NCBI GenBank assembly: GCA_937944175.1
Contig: CALDZW010000077.1
Span: forward strand, 1 to 16,194
Length of the DNA stretch: 16,194 bases
Reading direction: 5' to 3'
Origin: an uncultured Candidatus Altimarinota bacterium
GTDB taxonomy: Bacteria; Patescibacteriota; Gracilibacteria; BD1-5; UBA6164
A model generated the notes under the pieces. The model was not told the origin of the DNA. It did no database searches and saw nothing but the letters and a program-made list of their open reading frames with translations. Shown here piece after piece: positions 1 to 8,199 of the stretch (the stretch's first letter is position 1; each line of letters opens with the position of its first letter). A program made the position numbers and the translations under genes.

Positions 1-1
1 T

Positions 2-1270
2 TTTCAAACACGTTTTTATAAAAAAGTAAAAGAAGCATTTTCAGAAAAAAAGATTCTTATAAAAAGCGAAAAAACTCTTGAATTGATTGTATATATTGAA
101 TCAGAAATGGATACAAAGTACAATGAATATACAAAAATATATAATGCAAATCAAAAAAAAATAGAAGAAGATAGAGGAGAGGTAGTTGAACAGACAATTT
201 CAGAACCTATAAAGCAAGTTGAAGAGAATACAGTTGTATTGAACTCTCCTTCAAATAAGCAGTATGATTTTTCAAAACACCAGACACTTATATTAAAATT
301 CTGGAAAGGATGAAATCATACAAATATTATAGAAGCGAATAGACAAAAGATTGCAGCTGTAAATAGTGTTTTTATATTTAAAAAAATTCAAGATATATCT
401 AAAACTGACATTACTTTCATTTCAAAAAAACTTAAAGAAATTAATCCAAATATATTAATATTTATTGATCAAGAGGGATGATGGGTAAATAGATATCTTG
501 ATTTTCCAACAACTGTTTCAGTTAATCATTATTTTAATCTCTCAAAAGATTTGTTTCTGAGCTCAAGATATTCACAATTTACTCAAGCTGAGATTCAAAG
601 AATAAGAAATCTCTTTCCTCAATATGCTTGATACTATCCAAGCTTAGAGAAAATAGGAAGAATTCATGACACTTTTTCAGTACCTAAACAGAGACTATTT
701 TTAGAAATACTAGCATATATTCGATTACAAACACTAAAAGATAATGGAATTAATACCTATTGACTTGTTGCTGATTTGAATAGATGAAATTCAGTCATAT
801 GATGATATGCAAGAAGTTTTTCTCAGCATGTTTCAAAATACAATAAACTTATTGATGCATTTGTACTAGCTTCTGAAAAAACATGAGTACTGGTATACCT
901 GAAACATTTTCCATGACATGGTACTGGATGAGTAGATACTCATAAATGAGTCCTCAGTTTAGCAGGAAAAGAGGCATATTTACAAGATAATTTAGATGTG
1001 TTTGCATACTTTATCAATCATAAGTGATATTGAGCAAAAACATCAAGGTGACTCATGATTGGTCATATGTATGTTCCTAATTCACTCAAAGATAGATTTT
1101 ATAAAATTGTAAATGTTACTGATTTCCTGCTTACTGATGACCTTGGGATGCAATGATATAAGCTGGCGACTTGAAGGAATAAACCAGGAGTATTTTTTAC
1201 AACAGATCTTATTTATCCTTCTCAAAAACTTATCATTGTAGATACTATTCATGCTCACACAGTGAGATAA
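2..1270 (+). CDS. Glycoside hydrolase family 3, NagZ-like (5'-truncated by window)
   Basis: The frame is open from the left edge, so the N-terminus is missing; 422 residues are visible before TAA, with many in-frame TGA codons read as Gly. The GH3 barrel motifs come in family order: DQEGG (about 156-160), KHFPGHG (301-307), the loop dyad D312-T-H314, MIGH followed by a VP motif, and TDDLGM with the presumed nucleophile Asp at 379/380. This arrangement matches beta-N-acetylhexosaminidases of the NagZ type, which remove GlcNAc from muropeptides or other glycans. The first ~130 visible residues are Lys/Glu-rich and match nothing I recognise, so the protein is longer than a plain ~340-residue NagZ. 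Substrate and location cannot be fixed because any signal peptide would lie outside the window. A strong terminator follows. The GH3 call is firm; N-acetylglucosaminidase activity is inferred. Confidence 0.85.
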
Positions 1271-1302
1271 TTACTATTTGTAATATATTTATCTAAACAT
1301 TA

Positions 1303-1345
1303 TCCCTATCTTGAATTCTTTCCCTTTAGCCAAAGGGAAAGAGGC
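1303..1345 (+). repeat. Dispersed hairpin repeat, copy A
   Basis: The lead-in CTATCTTGAATT is followed by a perfect 10-bp inverted repeat (CTTTCCCTTT, loop AGCC, AAAGGGAAAG; 1318-1341) and GAGGC. The same layout recurs near 3442, 8126 and 13962, always between genes and always in this orientation. There is no T-tract after the stem, so it is not a typical terminator. Confidence 0.75.
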
Positions 1346-1387
1346 AATATTATAATCTGTATGAAATTGTAGTGAGATAAATTTATT

Positions 1388-1418
1388 AAAAGTATATTAT
1401 TTGTAATATACTTTTTTT
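1388..1418 (+). terminator. Rho-independent terminator after the GH3 gene
   Basis: A perfect 12-bp stem (1388-1399 paired with 1404-1415) with loop TTTG runs straight into a T-tract ending at 1418. It separates the GH3 gene from ychF. A TATAAT at 1422-1427, with a possible -35 TTGTAA at 1401-1406 (15-nt spacer), may be the ychF promoter overlapping the hairpin. Confidence 0.8.
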
Positions 1419-1459
1419 CCCTATAATTTCATTATATTACTTTTAAATTAATTACAACT

Positions 1460-2545
1460 ATGCAAATTTGAATCGTATGACTTCCTAATGTATGAAAATC
1501 TACATTATTTAATGCTCTCACTAAAAATTACTCAGCAGATGCACAAAATTTTCCATTTTGTACTATAGAACCTAATACAGGGATAGTAAATGTAAATGAT
1601 CCAAGATTAGAGAAAATTAGAGCCGTAGTGAATGGTGCAAAAACTATTCCTGCTACGTGTGAATTTGTTGATATTGCCTGAATTGTAGAAGGAGCGAGCA
1701 AATGAGAGGGGCTTGGGAATAAGTTTCTGGCTAATATAAGACAAGCTGATGCTATACTTCAAATGGTTCGTGTGTTTGAAAATGATGATATTATTCATGT
1801 AAGTGGAAAGGTAGATCCAAAAGAAGATATTGAAGTTATCAACGCAGAGCTTATTATGGCTGATATTGAAACAGTTGAAAAAAGAATAGCATCTGATGGG
1901 AAAAAGGCAAAATCAGATAAAAAGATGCAGGGAGTTATTGATATATACAACAAAGTTTTAGCTGAGTTAAATAAGTGAGTACTTGTTAACGACATGTGAA
2001 TTTCAGAAGAGGAGTGAGAAATACTTCATGATCTTCATCTTTTGACAAATAAAAAATTTGTATATGCCTGTAATGTATGAGAAGATATGATGGGTGAATC
2101 AGAAGAAAATCTCAAAAAACTTCTCTGAATTACTAACCCAGAAACAAGAGTTGTTCCAATTTCAGCAAAGCTTGAAGAAGATATGATAGAAATGTCACTT
2201 GAAGAAAAAATTGAGTTTTTAGAAGAGATGTGATTGAAATCAACAGGTCTTGATGATCTGATTAAAGCTAGTTTTGAAGCACTCTGACTTGAATACTATT
2301 TCACAGCCTGAGAACAAGAAGTAAGAGCCTGGACTATCAAGCAATGATCAACAGCTCCACAAGCTGCAGGAGTCATCCATACTGACTTTGAGAAATGATT
2401 CATTAAAGCTGACAGAGTCAACTGGAAAGATCTTGTTGAACATGGTGGATGGAGTCAAGCTCGTGAAGAATGAAAGGTTGGTCTTGAAGGAAAAGAATAC
2501 ATAGTTCAAGATGGAGATGTGTTGTTATTTAAATTTAGTAATTAA
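1460..2545 (+). CDS. ychF: Redox-regulated ATPase YchF (Obg-family P-loop protein)
   Basis: 361 residues, close to E. coli YchF (363). The G1/Walker A motif GIVGLPNVGKST sits at 4-15 with all three glycines encoded by TGA, which is the clearest evidence for the genetic code. G3 is DIAG (71-74) followed by EGASKGEGLGNKFL. The base-recognition motif is NVGE (205-208), i.e. NxxE rather than NKxD, the signature that makes YchF prefer ATP over GTP. A coiled-coil region spans about 120-190, and the C-terminal TGS domain about 278-360 (AWTIKQG, AAGVIHTDFEKGFIKA, VQDGDVLLFKF). YchF binds ribosomes and acts in translation-related stress responses. The start is the first ATG before the P-loop; no Shine-Dalgarno is visible, only AATTACAACT before it. 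It converges with nth. Confidence 0.97.
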
Positions 2546-2576
2546 TAGAGTTTTATAAGTATTGAAACCATTATTT

Positions 2577-2592
2577 AAAATGTGGACATTTT
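2577..2592. terminator. Possible weak terminator between convergent ychF and nth
   Basis: AAAATGT-GG-ACATTTT forms a small AT-rich stem 32 nt after the ychF stop, followed by CATTTTC. The tail is short, so termination is uncertain. The symmetric A/T flanks would let it act from either side. The rest of the 228-bp gap (2546-2773) holds a second small inverted repeat (GTATCT...AGATAC, 2692-2711) and no gene I can support. Confidence 0.35.
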
Positions 2593-2773
2593 CATTTTCA
2601 CTCTAAATAGCATTTTCACTTTGCATTTAATATATCATGAACATATCAAAGTATATATCTGTCTAATGGCCGACATCGTGATTCTGTGGTTGTATCTCAT
2701 GTTTTAGATACTAGAGTTTCTCTTCTTTGACTAGATTCTGTACAAATTCATCTAGAACATGAATAGGAATTGT

Positions 2774-3415
2774 TTAAGCTAGTGTCTGTCATTTATAATA
2801 TTTACAAATATTTTGTAATCTGCAACTTTCACACTTTGGCTTTCTTGCAATACATTGATATCTTCCAAAGAATATAAGGGTATTGTGAATCATAGCCATA
2901 TCTTGTGGATCAAACACCTTTTCAGATACTTTGTCAGTTTGAAGAGGATTTTTTGTATTCACAAATCATACTCTGTTGAGGACTCTATGTACATGTGTAT
3001 CTACTCACAAGAATGGAGCATTATCAATGACTGAGAGAAATACCTTAGCTGTTTTTACTCAGACTCAAGGAAGTGTTTGTAACTCTTTGAGATCATGAGG
3101 AATCTTATTATTATAATTATCTTTTAGTAATATACAAGTTTTGTAAATATTAGCAGCTTTGTTATTATAAAATGAAATACTATCAATAAAATCTCTAATT
3201 TCTTCTTCTCACATATCTATTCAATCTTGAGGTTCTTTGAGATGCATAAAGAAATTTCTATTTACTTTGTTTACTTGTTTATCAGTTGTTTGAGCTGACA
3301 TGAGTATAGCAATCAACAGCTGAAATTCATTATCATAATTAAGCTCTGTTTCAGCATCAGGGAACATTTCAAAAAGCACAGTTTTGAAATGTTCTATTTT
3401 TTCTTTTTTGTTCAT
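2774..3415 (-). CDS. nth: Endonuclease III (DNA glycosylase/AP lyase)
   Basis: 213 residues versus 211 in E. coli Nth. It removes oxidised pyrimidines and nicks the resulting abasic site in base excision repair. The helix-hairpin-helix reads LPGVGVKTAKVFL with catalytic Lys121, followed by GVDTHVHRV with catalytic Asp139. The C-terminal [4Fe-4S] loop has exact family spacing C-x6-C-x2-C-x5-C (Cys188, 195, 198, 204). The N-terminal half also fits (LLIAILMSAQTTDKQVN). The ATG at the right end is the only start before the conserved region; nothing like a Shine-Dalgarno precedes it. The last five residues (GQTLA) follow an in-frame TGA, so the ancestral standard-code protein may have ended there. 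It is the last gene of the leftward block, with a repeat-bearing 155-bp gap separating it from the methyltransferase gene. Confidence 0.97.
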
Positions 3416-3441
3416 AAATAGAGAATTAATACTCCCATTTT

Positions 3442-3486
3442 CATAACTCTATCCTGAATCCTTTCTCTTACTTAAGAGAAAGGGGC
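3442..3486 (+). repeat. Dispersed hairpin repeat, copy B
   Basis: CATAACTCTATCCTGAAT is followed by a perfect 11-bp inverted repeat (CCTTTCTCTTA, CT, TAAGAGAAAGG; 3460-3483) and GGC. It is close to copies A, C and D and lies just upstream of nth. Confidence 0.75.
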
Positions 3487-3520
3487 ATTAATTTAATAAC
3501 GAAAAAGGAGCAAATATATA

Positions 3521-3563
3521 TTCTTCCCTTAGACTTAAGGGGAGATGCCTGAAAGGCAGAGGA
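3521..3563 (+). repeat. Double-hairpin repeat related to the dispersed family (copy E)
   Basis: Hairpin 1 is TCTTCCCTTA-GAC-TAAGGGGAGA-like (3522-3544, one G-U pair). Hairpin 2 is TGCC-TGAAA-GGCA (3546-3558), followed by GAGG. It lies 37 bp from copy B in the same gap. The two-hairpin plan differs from copies A-D but shares the pyrimidine/purine arms and the GAGG end. Confidence 0.6.
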
Positions 3564-3570
3564 AATAGTA

Positions 3571-4554
3571 CTATGCAACTTTCTTCCTAAACTTTGCTAT
3601 AAAGAATCCTTCATATTCAGCTGTTGGAAGAATACGTATTGAGTGTGAAACATCTTTTCTATAGGCATTTTTTCAGAATTGAGCAATTCAAGGTTTTGTA
3701 ACAAGATCTGAAAATATTGGCATTTCAGAGATATCTACTATCTCTATATCAGGAAAATTTGAAAGAATAAAATGAACCATTCATTCATTTTCAAGAGGTG
3801 AGAGTGTACATGTTGAATACACAAGCTCTCATCAAATTTTGAGAAGTTCTATATTATTTCTCATAATATCTCTTTGAAGCTTATAGTTTTTCTTTGGAAT
3901 AGTTTCATTCCAGAAACCAAAACTCTTTTCTACATGAGTATTCATTCTTCATTCAGCACTACAGGGAGCATCAAAGAGCATCTTATCAAATTGAGGAAGT
4001 ATCTTGGTTTCATTTTCTTTTGCAAAAGCAGTACTGAAATTTCTTGCATCAGTTTTGAGAACCTGAGTATTACTAACTCATTGTCTTTTAAGTGTAAAAT
4101 TCAGTTTATCAATTCTTATCTGATTATTATCAACAGCTACTATAGATCATGAATTATTCATCATCATAGCTAACTGACTTGTTTTTGATCATGGAGCAGC
4201 TGCTAGATCAAGAATACTAGACTCACTTGGGTCACTAAATAGTAATGGTGGAATCATACTAGATATCCCTTGCATGTAGATATATCATGCTTTAAATGCT
4301 CAAGAATCCCATAGATCTTTTTCTGTTCATTCTTCTAAGAAAAAAGCATTATCTAAATAGGGAACAGGTTCTATCTTGAGTCAGATTTTGGTTAGAGAAT
4401 CAAGGGTATTATCTACATGAGCTTTTAATGTATTAATCCTAAACGTTGGTTTTCGCTTTTCTGTCTCAAATGCATGCTTAATAATCAGCATCTCATCAGG
4501 AGTATGTATTTCTTGGAGTATATTGTACAGTGCTTCTGGAAGAATGTCTTTCAT
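3571..4554 (-). CDS. NOL1/NOP2/Sun-family RNA (cytosine-5-)-methyltransferase
   Basis: 327 residues. It transfers methyl from SAM to C5 of a cytosine in RNA, most likely 16S rRNA as in RsmB/RsmF. SAM motif I is LDLAAAPGSKTSQLA (115-129), acidic motif II is VAVDNN (139-144), motif IV is DAPCS with Cys198, and motif VI is STCT with catalytic Cys249. The N-terminal ~110 residues hold the family PUA/ferredoxin-like pre-domain (RINTLKA, YMQGISSM). There is no NusB-like domain as in RsmB and no long C-terminal extension as in E. coli RsmF (479 residues), so this is a short form close to archaeal or Gram-positive versions, and the target base cannot be named. ATG was chosen because upstream sequence is non-coding. 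Stop is TAG. It lies 97 bp downstream of a YgjV gene and is probably co-transcribed with it. Confidence 0.93.
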
Positions 4555-4651
4555 GTTGTATATTGTATTAAGTTGAGTAAAAAAAGTGTTATTTAGAGTA
4601 TATACTTATATTTGATTAATGCTAATAATTTGGTGCAATATATATTATATT

Positions 4652-5341
4652 TTACTTCTCAGCATACTCAATAGCATTTTCTTCAAAGTATTTCTTCTTA
4701 TCCCTGAATATAATAAATTTTCAGAAGTCCACTCTTCTCCTTGGATGTTTTCTAGAGAGCTTGTATTTGATTTTTTGTAATAAACTTTTAGGAAAACTAT
4801 ACTCTTCTGATTCAGTTATATAAATTCTTATTATTGTAGTTATGAGAATTATTTCTACAAGTATCTCATTAATTATTCAAGGAACTGATCATTGCACTAT
4901 CATGTAATAAAGCCGTAGAAATGAACATATAAGAAGAGCTAGGCGCATTTTGATTCAATGAAAAACTTGGAAGGCAAGAATAGCTATTAAGCTTGCTATT
5001 ATTGGGAGAGTAGAAATGACTCCATCATATGAAACAATTCAAAAGACTAGAGTGAGTCCTATTACTGAGTAGAGAGCTATTCTTGATCACTTATACTTAA
5101 AACTACAATACATTCTGATCAAGCCAATAATTGAGGCATATATAGCTCATTCCATACCTCCAAGCATGAAGTAATGAATCATCCATACAATTATTGCAAC
5201 TGTTACCAGTTTCATTGATTTGATATCATCTTTTTGGTAGAAGGCAAATAGCAGCACTCAAATACCAAGGATTCCAAAAGACTGAGTCACAATATCATAA
5301 AAATTTCCTCACAAAAAATCTGCTATTTCTCACATCATCAT
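4652..5341 (-). CDS. YgjV-family inner membrane protein (first copy)
   Basis: 229 residues with about seven hydrophobic segments (roughly 16-30, 36-55, 57-74, 78-98, 104-120, 125-145, 147-170) and a basic cytoplasmic tail (PKSLLQKIKYKLSRKHPRRR region). The first half has the family pattern: a first helix, then FYQKDDIKSMK, then VWMIHYFMLGGMEGAIYASIIGLIRM as two adjacent pieces. This resembles the Imp-YgjV family, whose function is unknown. The C-terminal half is longer than in the second copy at 6646-7194. Three tandem ATG codons (5333-5341) precede the TGA/Gly codon, so the true start is uncertain by two residues. It is the first gene after a terminator, which suggests either readthrough from apt or its own unrecognised promoter. 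Confidence 0.75.
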
Positions 5342-5359
5342 AATTTACATCTTAAATTA

Positions 5360-5386
5360 AAACACACTTTTTACATAAGTGTGTTT
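5360..5386 (-). terminator. Terminator after apt
   Basis: A perfect 10-bp inverted repeat (AAACACACTT / AAGTGTGTTT, 7-nt loop) is followed on the minus strand by TTTTAATTT. It lies 55 bp past the apt stop and 18 bp before the first YgjV start, and splits the leftward block into dedA-ygjV-mtnN-apt and ygjV-methyltransferase-nth. Confidence 0.75.
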
Positions 5387-5441
5387 GTATAATCTCTGTA
5401 TAAGACTTTTTGAAATTTTTGCAAAAAGAAAATTTTGTTCT

Positions 5442-5948
5442 TTAGTATGTTACTATTGAATTACATGTATATTTTGATAATACTTTTTCTCAGTCCAAAA
5501 ATGAAAGATTAATTATGAATCAAAAATTATCAACTATTCCGCCTAGTTGTTCAACTAATTCTGCTGCAGCAAGTGCTGTTCAACCAGTTGCAAGTAGATC
5601 ATCAATAATCACAACTTTTTGACCAGGTTCAATGGCATCTTTATGGATTTCAAATGTATTTTCTCAATATTCAAGTGAATATGATTGAGAAATAGTTTCA
5701 TATGGAAGCTTTCACTGTTTCCTAATTATTACAAGAGGTTTGTTGAGTTTATAAGCTAGAGCTCATGCAAAGAGAAAACCGCGAGCATCAAGTCATATAA
5801 TGATGTCAGCATCTGTAATTTTTTCAGCCATAATATCTATACAATATGAAAAGGCTTTTGGAGATTCCAAAAGAGGAGAAATGTCTTTGAATGTGACACC
5901 TTTTTTTGGAAAACCCTCTACATCTCTAATGTATTTAGTAATATCCAT
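5442..5948 (-). CDS. apt: Adenine phosphoribosyltransferase
   Basis: 168 residues; APRTs are usually 170-180. It converts adenine plus PRPP to AMP and pyrophosphate in the cytosol. Family features: the N-terminal FPKKGVTFKDISPLL, the IIGLDARGFLFAGALAYKL block (50-68), the RKQGKLP flexible loop (76-82), and the PRPP-binding signature VVIIDDLLATGGTA (112-125) with Asp116-Asp117. Several key glycines are TGA. It follows mtnN by 29 bp, and that enzyme supplies free adenine, so the two form a salvage step. The ATG starts MDITKYIRD in line with homologues. A terminator lies downstream. Confidence 0.96.
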
Positions 5949-5977
5949 AAATACTATTAATGAGTATATAAATATAT

Positions 5978-6664
5978 TTATGTAACTTCTTCAATGAGTT
6001 TGTCTAGTATAATAATAGAATTATTCATTGCTAATTCTAAATTAGACATATGTTCCAATATTGCAGAATTATCTGCTCAATCTGATATAGCTTTTATAAC
6101 AGAAATATTGCTAACACTTCATGTTATTTCTCTTATAGTTGAACAGACTGAAAAAGCCTCCATTTCAACACAGTTGGATGAATACGCATTATTGAGTTCT
6201 TGAATTTTTGATGCATCATCAATAAATTGATCTCATGTAGCACAAATAGCATTATTTACTATGGTAAACTCTATCTCATCTTCAATCATTAATGGGAAGT
6301 CATCTAAATCTATGCTTTTCTTTGCATAATGTAAATGTTCTCATCAAAAAGGAAGATATATATCATGTTGAACTACTGAATTACAGATAAGTACATCTCA
6401 AATGTTTATTGTATTTGGTTCTCCATTTCCAGCTATTCATATATTAATATAATGATTTGGAGAGTATTTATTGATGAGGAGAGAAGTTCATATAGAAGCT
6501 TGGATTTTTCATATTCCACAAAGTGCTAATATTATTTCAGTTCAATTATCTTCTCACATAAAAAAAGCTATATTTCAAAATGAAGTGTCTTCTTGTAAAT
6601 TATACTTTGTAATTATCAAATCAGCTTCTTCTTTCATAGCTGTAATTATTCAGATTTTTTTCAT
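5978..6664 (-). CDS. mtnN: 5'-methylthioadenosine/S-adenosylhomocysteine nucleosidase (MTAN)
   Basis: 228 residues (E. coli Pfs 232). It hydrolyses MTA and SAH, products of SAM use, to adenine plus the thioribose moiety. The catalytic set is present: Glu12 in AMKEEAD, Glu169 in VEMEA, and the general acid Asp195 in AISDGAD. The glycine-rich CGIGKIQASIGTSLL segment (49-63) and INIGIAG match the family. Its ATG lies inside the end of the upstream YgjV gene, with a 19-bp overlap, so translation is probably coupled. Released adenine would go to the APRT encoded next. The SAM-dependent methyltransferase further down may feed this pathway indirectly. Identification is secure. Confidence 0.96.
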
Positions 6665-7194
6665 TTTTTTTCAATTATTAGTATTCTCATAACTCAAGCA
6701 ATTCAGACAAAAAATAGTACAACATCTGAGAGCATTCACCCAATTGATCAGTTATGGAGGTTGTATCAAAACCAACAAACAATGATTCATAGGTATCAAA
6801 GATTCAGCCAAATTCATCGTACATAAAATACCAAAAAAACTGATATTACAGAAGTAATGATTGGAAGAAGTGAATATGCATCCTTGTATGCAAGAAATCA
6901 TATTATGATATATGCAGTTATACAAAAAATTGATATTTTTATATTTTTTTCATATCTGAGAGCAAGTGCGTTTTTTGCAATATCAAATAACTGAACTCAT
7001 GCTGCTGCAAATGCTGCAATAAGTCAGAAATGAAGACCCCAGAATAGACTTCCAATCATCATTATATAGATAAACTGTTTATCTTTACACAATCCAAAAG
7101 CATACATTGTGATTATAAATGCCACAATTCACATTGTCTGTCACAATGGGTTTGCTGTAAAAGTTAATATAAATAGTGAGTAGATCTCTGTCAT
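6646..7194 (-). CDS. YgjV-family inner membrane protein (second copy)
   Basis: 182 residues with about six hydrophobic segments. It shares the YgjV plan: a helix, then GLCKDKQFIYI, then GSLFWGLHFGLIAAFAAAGVQLF and NALALRYEKN, with WFGYNLHNGSIGGMLSD near the C-terminus, which resembles typical YgjV ends. Function of the family is unknown. It is a distant paralogue of the gene at 4652-5341. The frame passes a TGA at 6661-6663 that overlaps the mtnN start in an ATGA arrangement; read as Gly, the protein continues five residues (GKKSE) to TAA. It is 33 bp downstream of dedA. The first ATG after an upstream in-frame stop was used. Confidence 0.75.
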
Positions 7195-7227
7195 ACATTG
7201 TGATGAGAAGTATAATATCTTTTACAA

Positions 7228-7992
7228 TTATTTTTGGGGAAATCTTCTCTCCATTTCTTCATTTTTTTCCATCATGAATTTTTTGAATTCTTTTTTCTTG
7301 AATTTCCAAATGTACAAACCAGTAGCCACCATAATTCAGATCATAATTTTCCCAATATTATCAATAACTTGTTCATAATATTGAGCAAAAAGCACTCAGA
7401 GTATAATCATTACAAGTGACCGCGCAACTGATCCAATGATGTTATATATCCAGAAGGTTTTTGATTTCATTCACATTGATCCTGCAATAAAGGGGAGAAA
7501 AGCTCTAGTAAGTCAATGAAATTTTCCTAACATAATTCCCCAAGGGCCCCATTTTGAAATTCATTTTTCTAAATACTTAAGTTCAGTTTCTCATATACCA
7601 AACCAGAGTCAGTATTTTTTAAAGAAATCGTCTCAGTAAATTTTTCCAAGGTAAAAACCAATGTAATTTCAGATAACTGCTCAAAGTGACGTGATAAGTA
7701 CAACACTATAGAGAGTGTTAATATTTTTTTCAGCAAAAAATCAACCAACAGCAAGGAGTATATTTTGTCCAGGAACTACGACTCAAAGAACAGGAAAACT
7801 CTCAATTAAGCTACTTATAAAAACTATTACATAGTTCCAGTTTCCAAGTAAGTGTACAATTTCTTTTACCCAATCAAGTCAGTCTTTTATAAGCTCAGGT
7901 TTGAAGAGTGCAAGAACCCCAAGAGCAAGAGAAAGGAAAATAAGGAACTTCATGATGATATCAACAAGCTTTTTAGCAAGAGCTTTTTTCAT
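7228..7992 (-). CDS. DedA/SNARE-associated-family membrane protein
   Basis: 254 residues. Family features: an N-terminal helix (about 13-28), IESFPVLGVVVPGQNILLA split around the re-entrant VPG loop, GAVIGNYIGFYLGKIYGDDF, and the diagnostic GKFHGLTRAFLPFIAGSMGM region with the conserved Arg and Pro, then a final helix and a basic tail (KFKKKEFKKFMMEKNEE). DedA proteins act in membrane lipid handling, and some flip undecaprenyl phosphate back across the membrane; uppS in this window makes the precursor of that lipid. It is the first gene of the leftward operon. A TATAAT box ends 5 bp before the ATG, so the transcript may be leaderless. Confidence 0.93.
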
Positions 7993-7997
7993 ATATG

Positions 7998-8026
7998 ATT
8001 ATACTGATTAGTGTCTAGATTTTCAC
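7998..8026 (-). promoter_or_regulatory. Candidate promoter of the dedA operon
   Basis: On the minus strand a perfect TATAAT (7998-8003) lies 17 bp from GTGAAA (8021-8026), a 4/6 match to TTGACA. The -10 box ends only 5 bp before the dedA ATG, which places the expected transcription start at or next to the A of ATG and predicts a leaderless mRNA. Confidence 0.5.
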
Positions 8027-8053
8027 TATTATTCTAAAAAAAAATTAAAACAC

Positions 8054-8077
8054 AACTTTTCTTGCAAAATAGAAGTT
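8054..8077 (-). promoter_or_regulatory. Hairpin plus A/T-tract in the dedA/secF divergent gap
   Basis: On the minus strand, AACTTCT pairs with AGAAAAGTT (two-base bulge), followed within about 20 nt by a run of nine Ts (A-run 8036-8044 on plus). It looks like a terminator read toward dedA, but no minus-strand gene lies upstream. It may instead be an AT-rich upstream promoter element or end a short unannotated RNA. Confidence 0.3.
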
Positions 8078-8125
8078 TTACAATAGACTTCTCACAGAGA
8101 AGTAGTAAGTTACATAAAGAGTAAT

Positions 8126-8167
8126 CTCTATCTTGAATTCTTTCTCTTTATATAAAGAGAAAGAGGC
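8126..8167 (+). repeat. Dispersed hairpin repeat, copy C
   Basis: CTCTATCTTGAATT is followed by a perfect 11-bp inverted repeat (CTTTCTCTTTA, TA, TAAAGAGAAAG; 8140-8163) and AGGC. It is the closest relative of copy A and lies 33 bp upstream of secF. A separate 7-bp hairpin (ACTTCTC-ACA-GAGAAGT, 8087-8103) precedes it. Confidence 0.75.
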
Positions 8168-8199
8168 TACAATTTTAGTGAATATAAGTAATTATTTTT

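Noticed and set aside
1460..2545. TGA as tryptophan (mycoplasma-type code 4)
   Set aside because: TGA sits in the P-loop glycines of YchF, and tryptophan is encoded by TGG at conserved Trp sites such as in UppS (RRWA) and the K+ channel pore (WWA).
2640..2760. Possible tRNA or structured RNA between ychF and nth
   Set aside because: There are small inverted repeats, but no cloverleaf, T-loop consensus or acceptor stem could be built.
2715..2773. Extra coding segment (IPIHVLDEFVQNLVKEEKL) after the nth stop on the minus strand
   Set aside because: It is in frame with nth but behind a TAA and ends at TAG after about 20 codons; no start codon, and Nth is already full length.
3874..4152. Plus-strand ORF of 92 residues
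   Set aside because: It lies wholly inside the minus-strand methyltransferase gene and has no recognisable motifs; a shadow frame.
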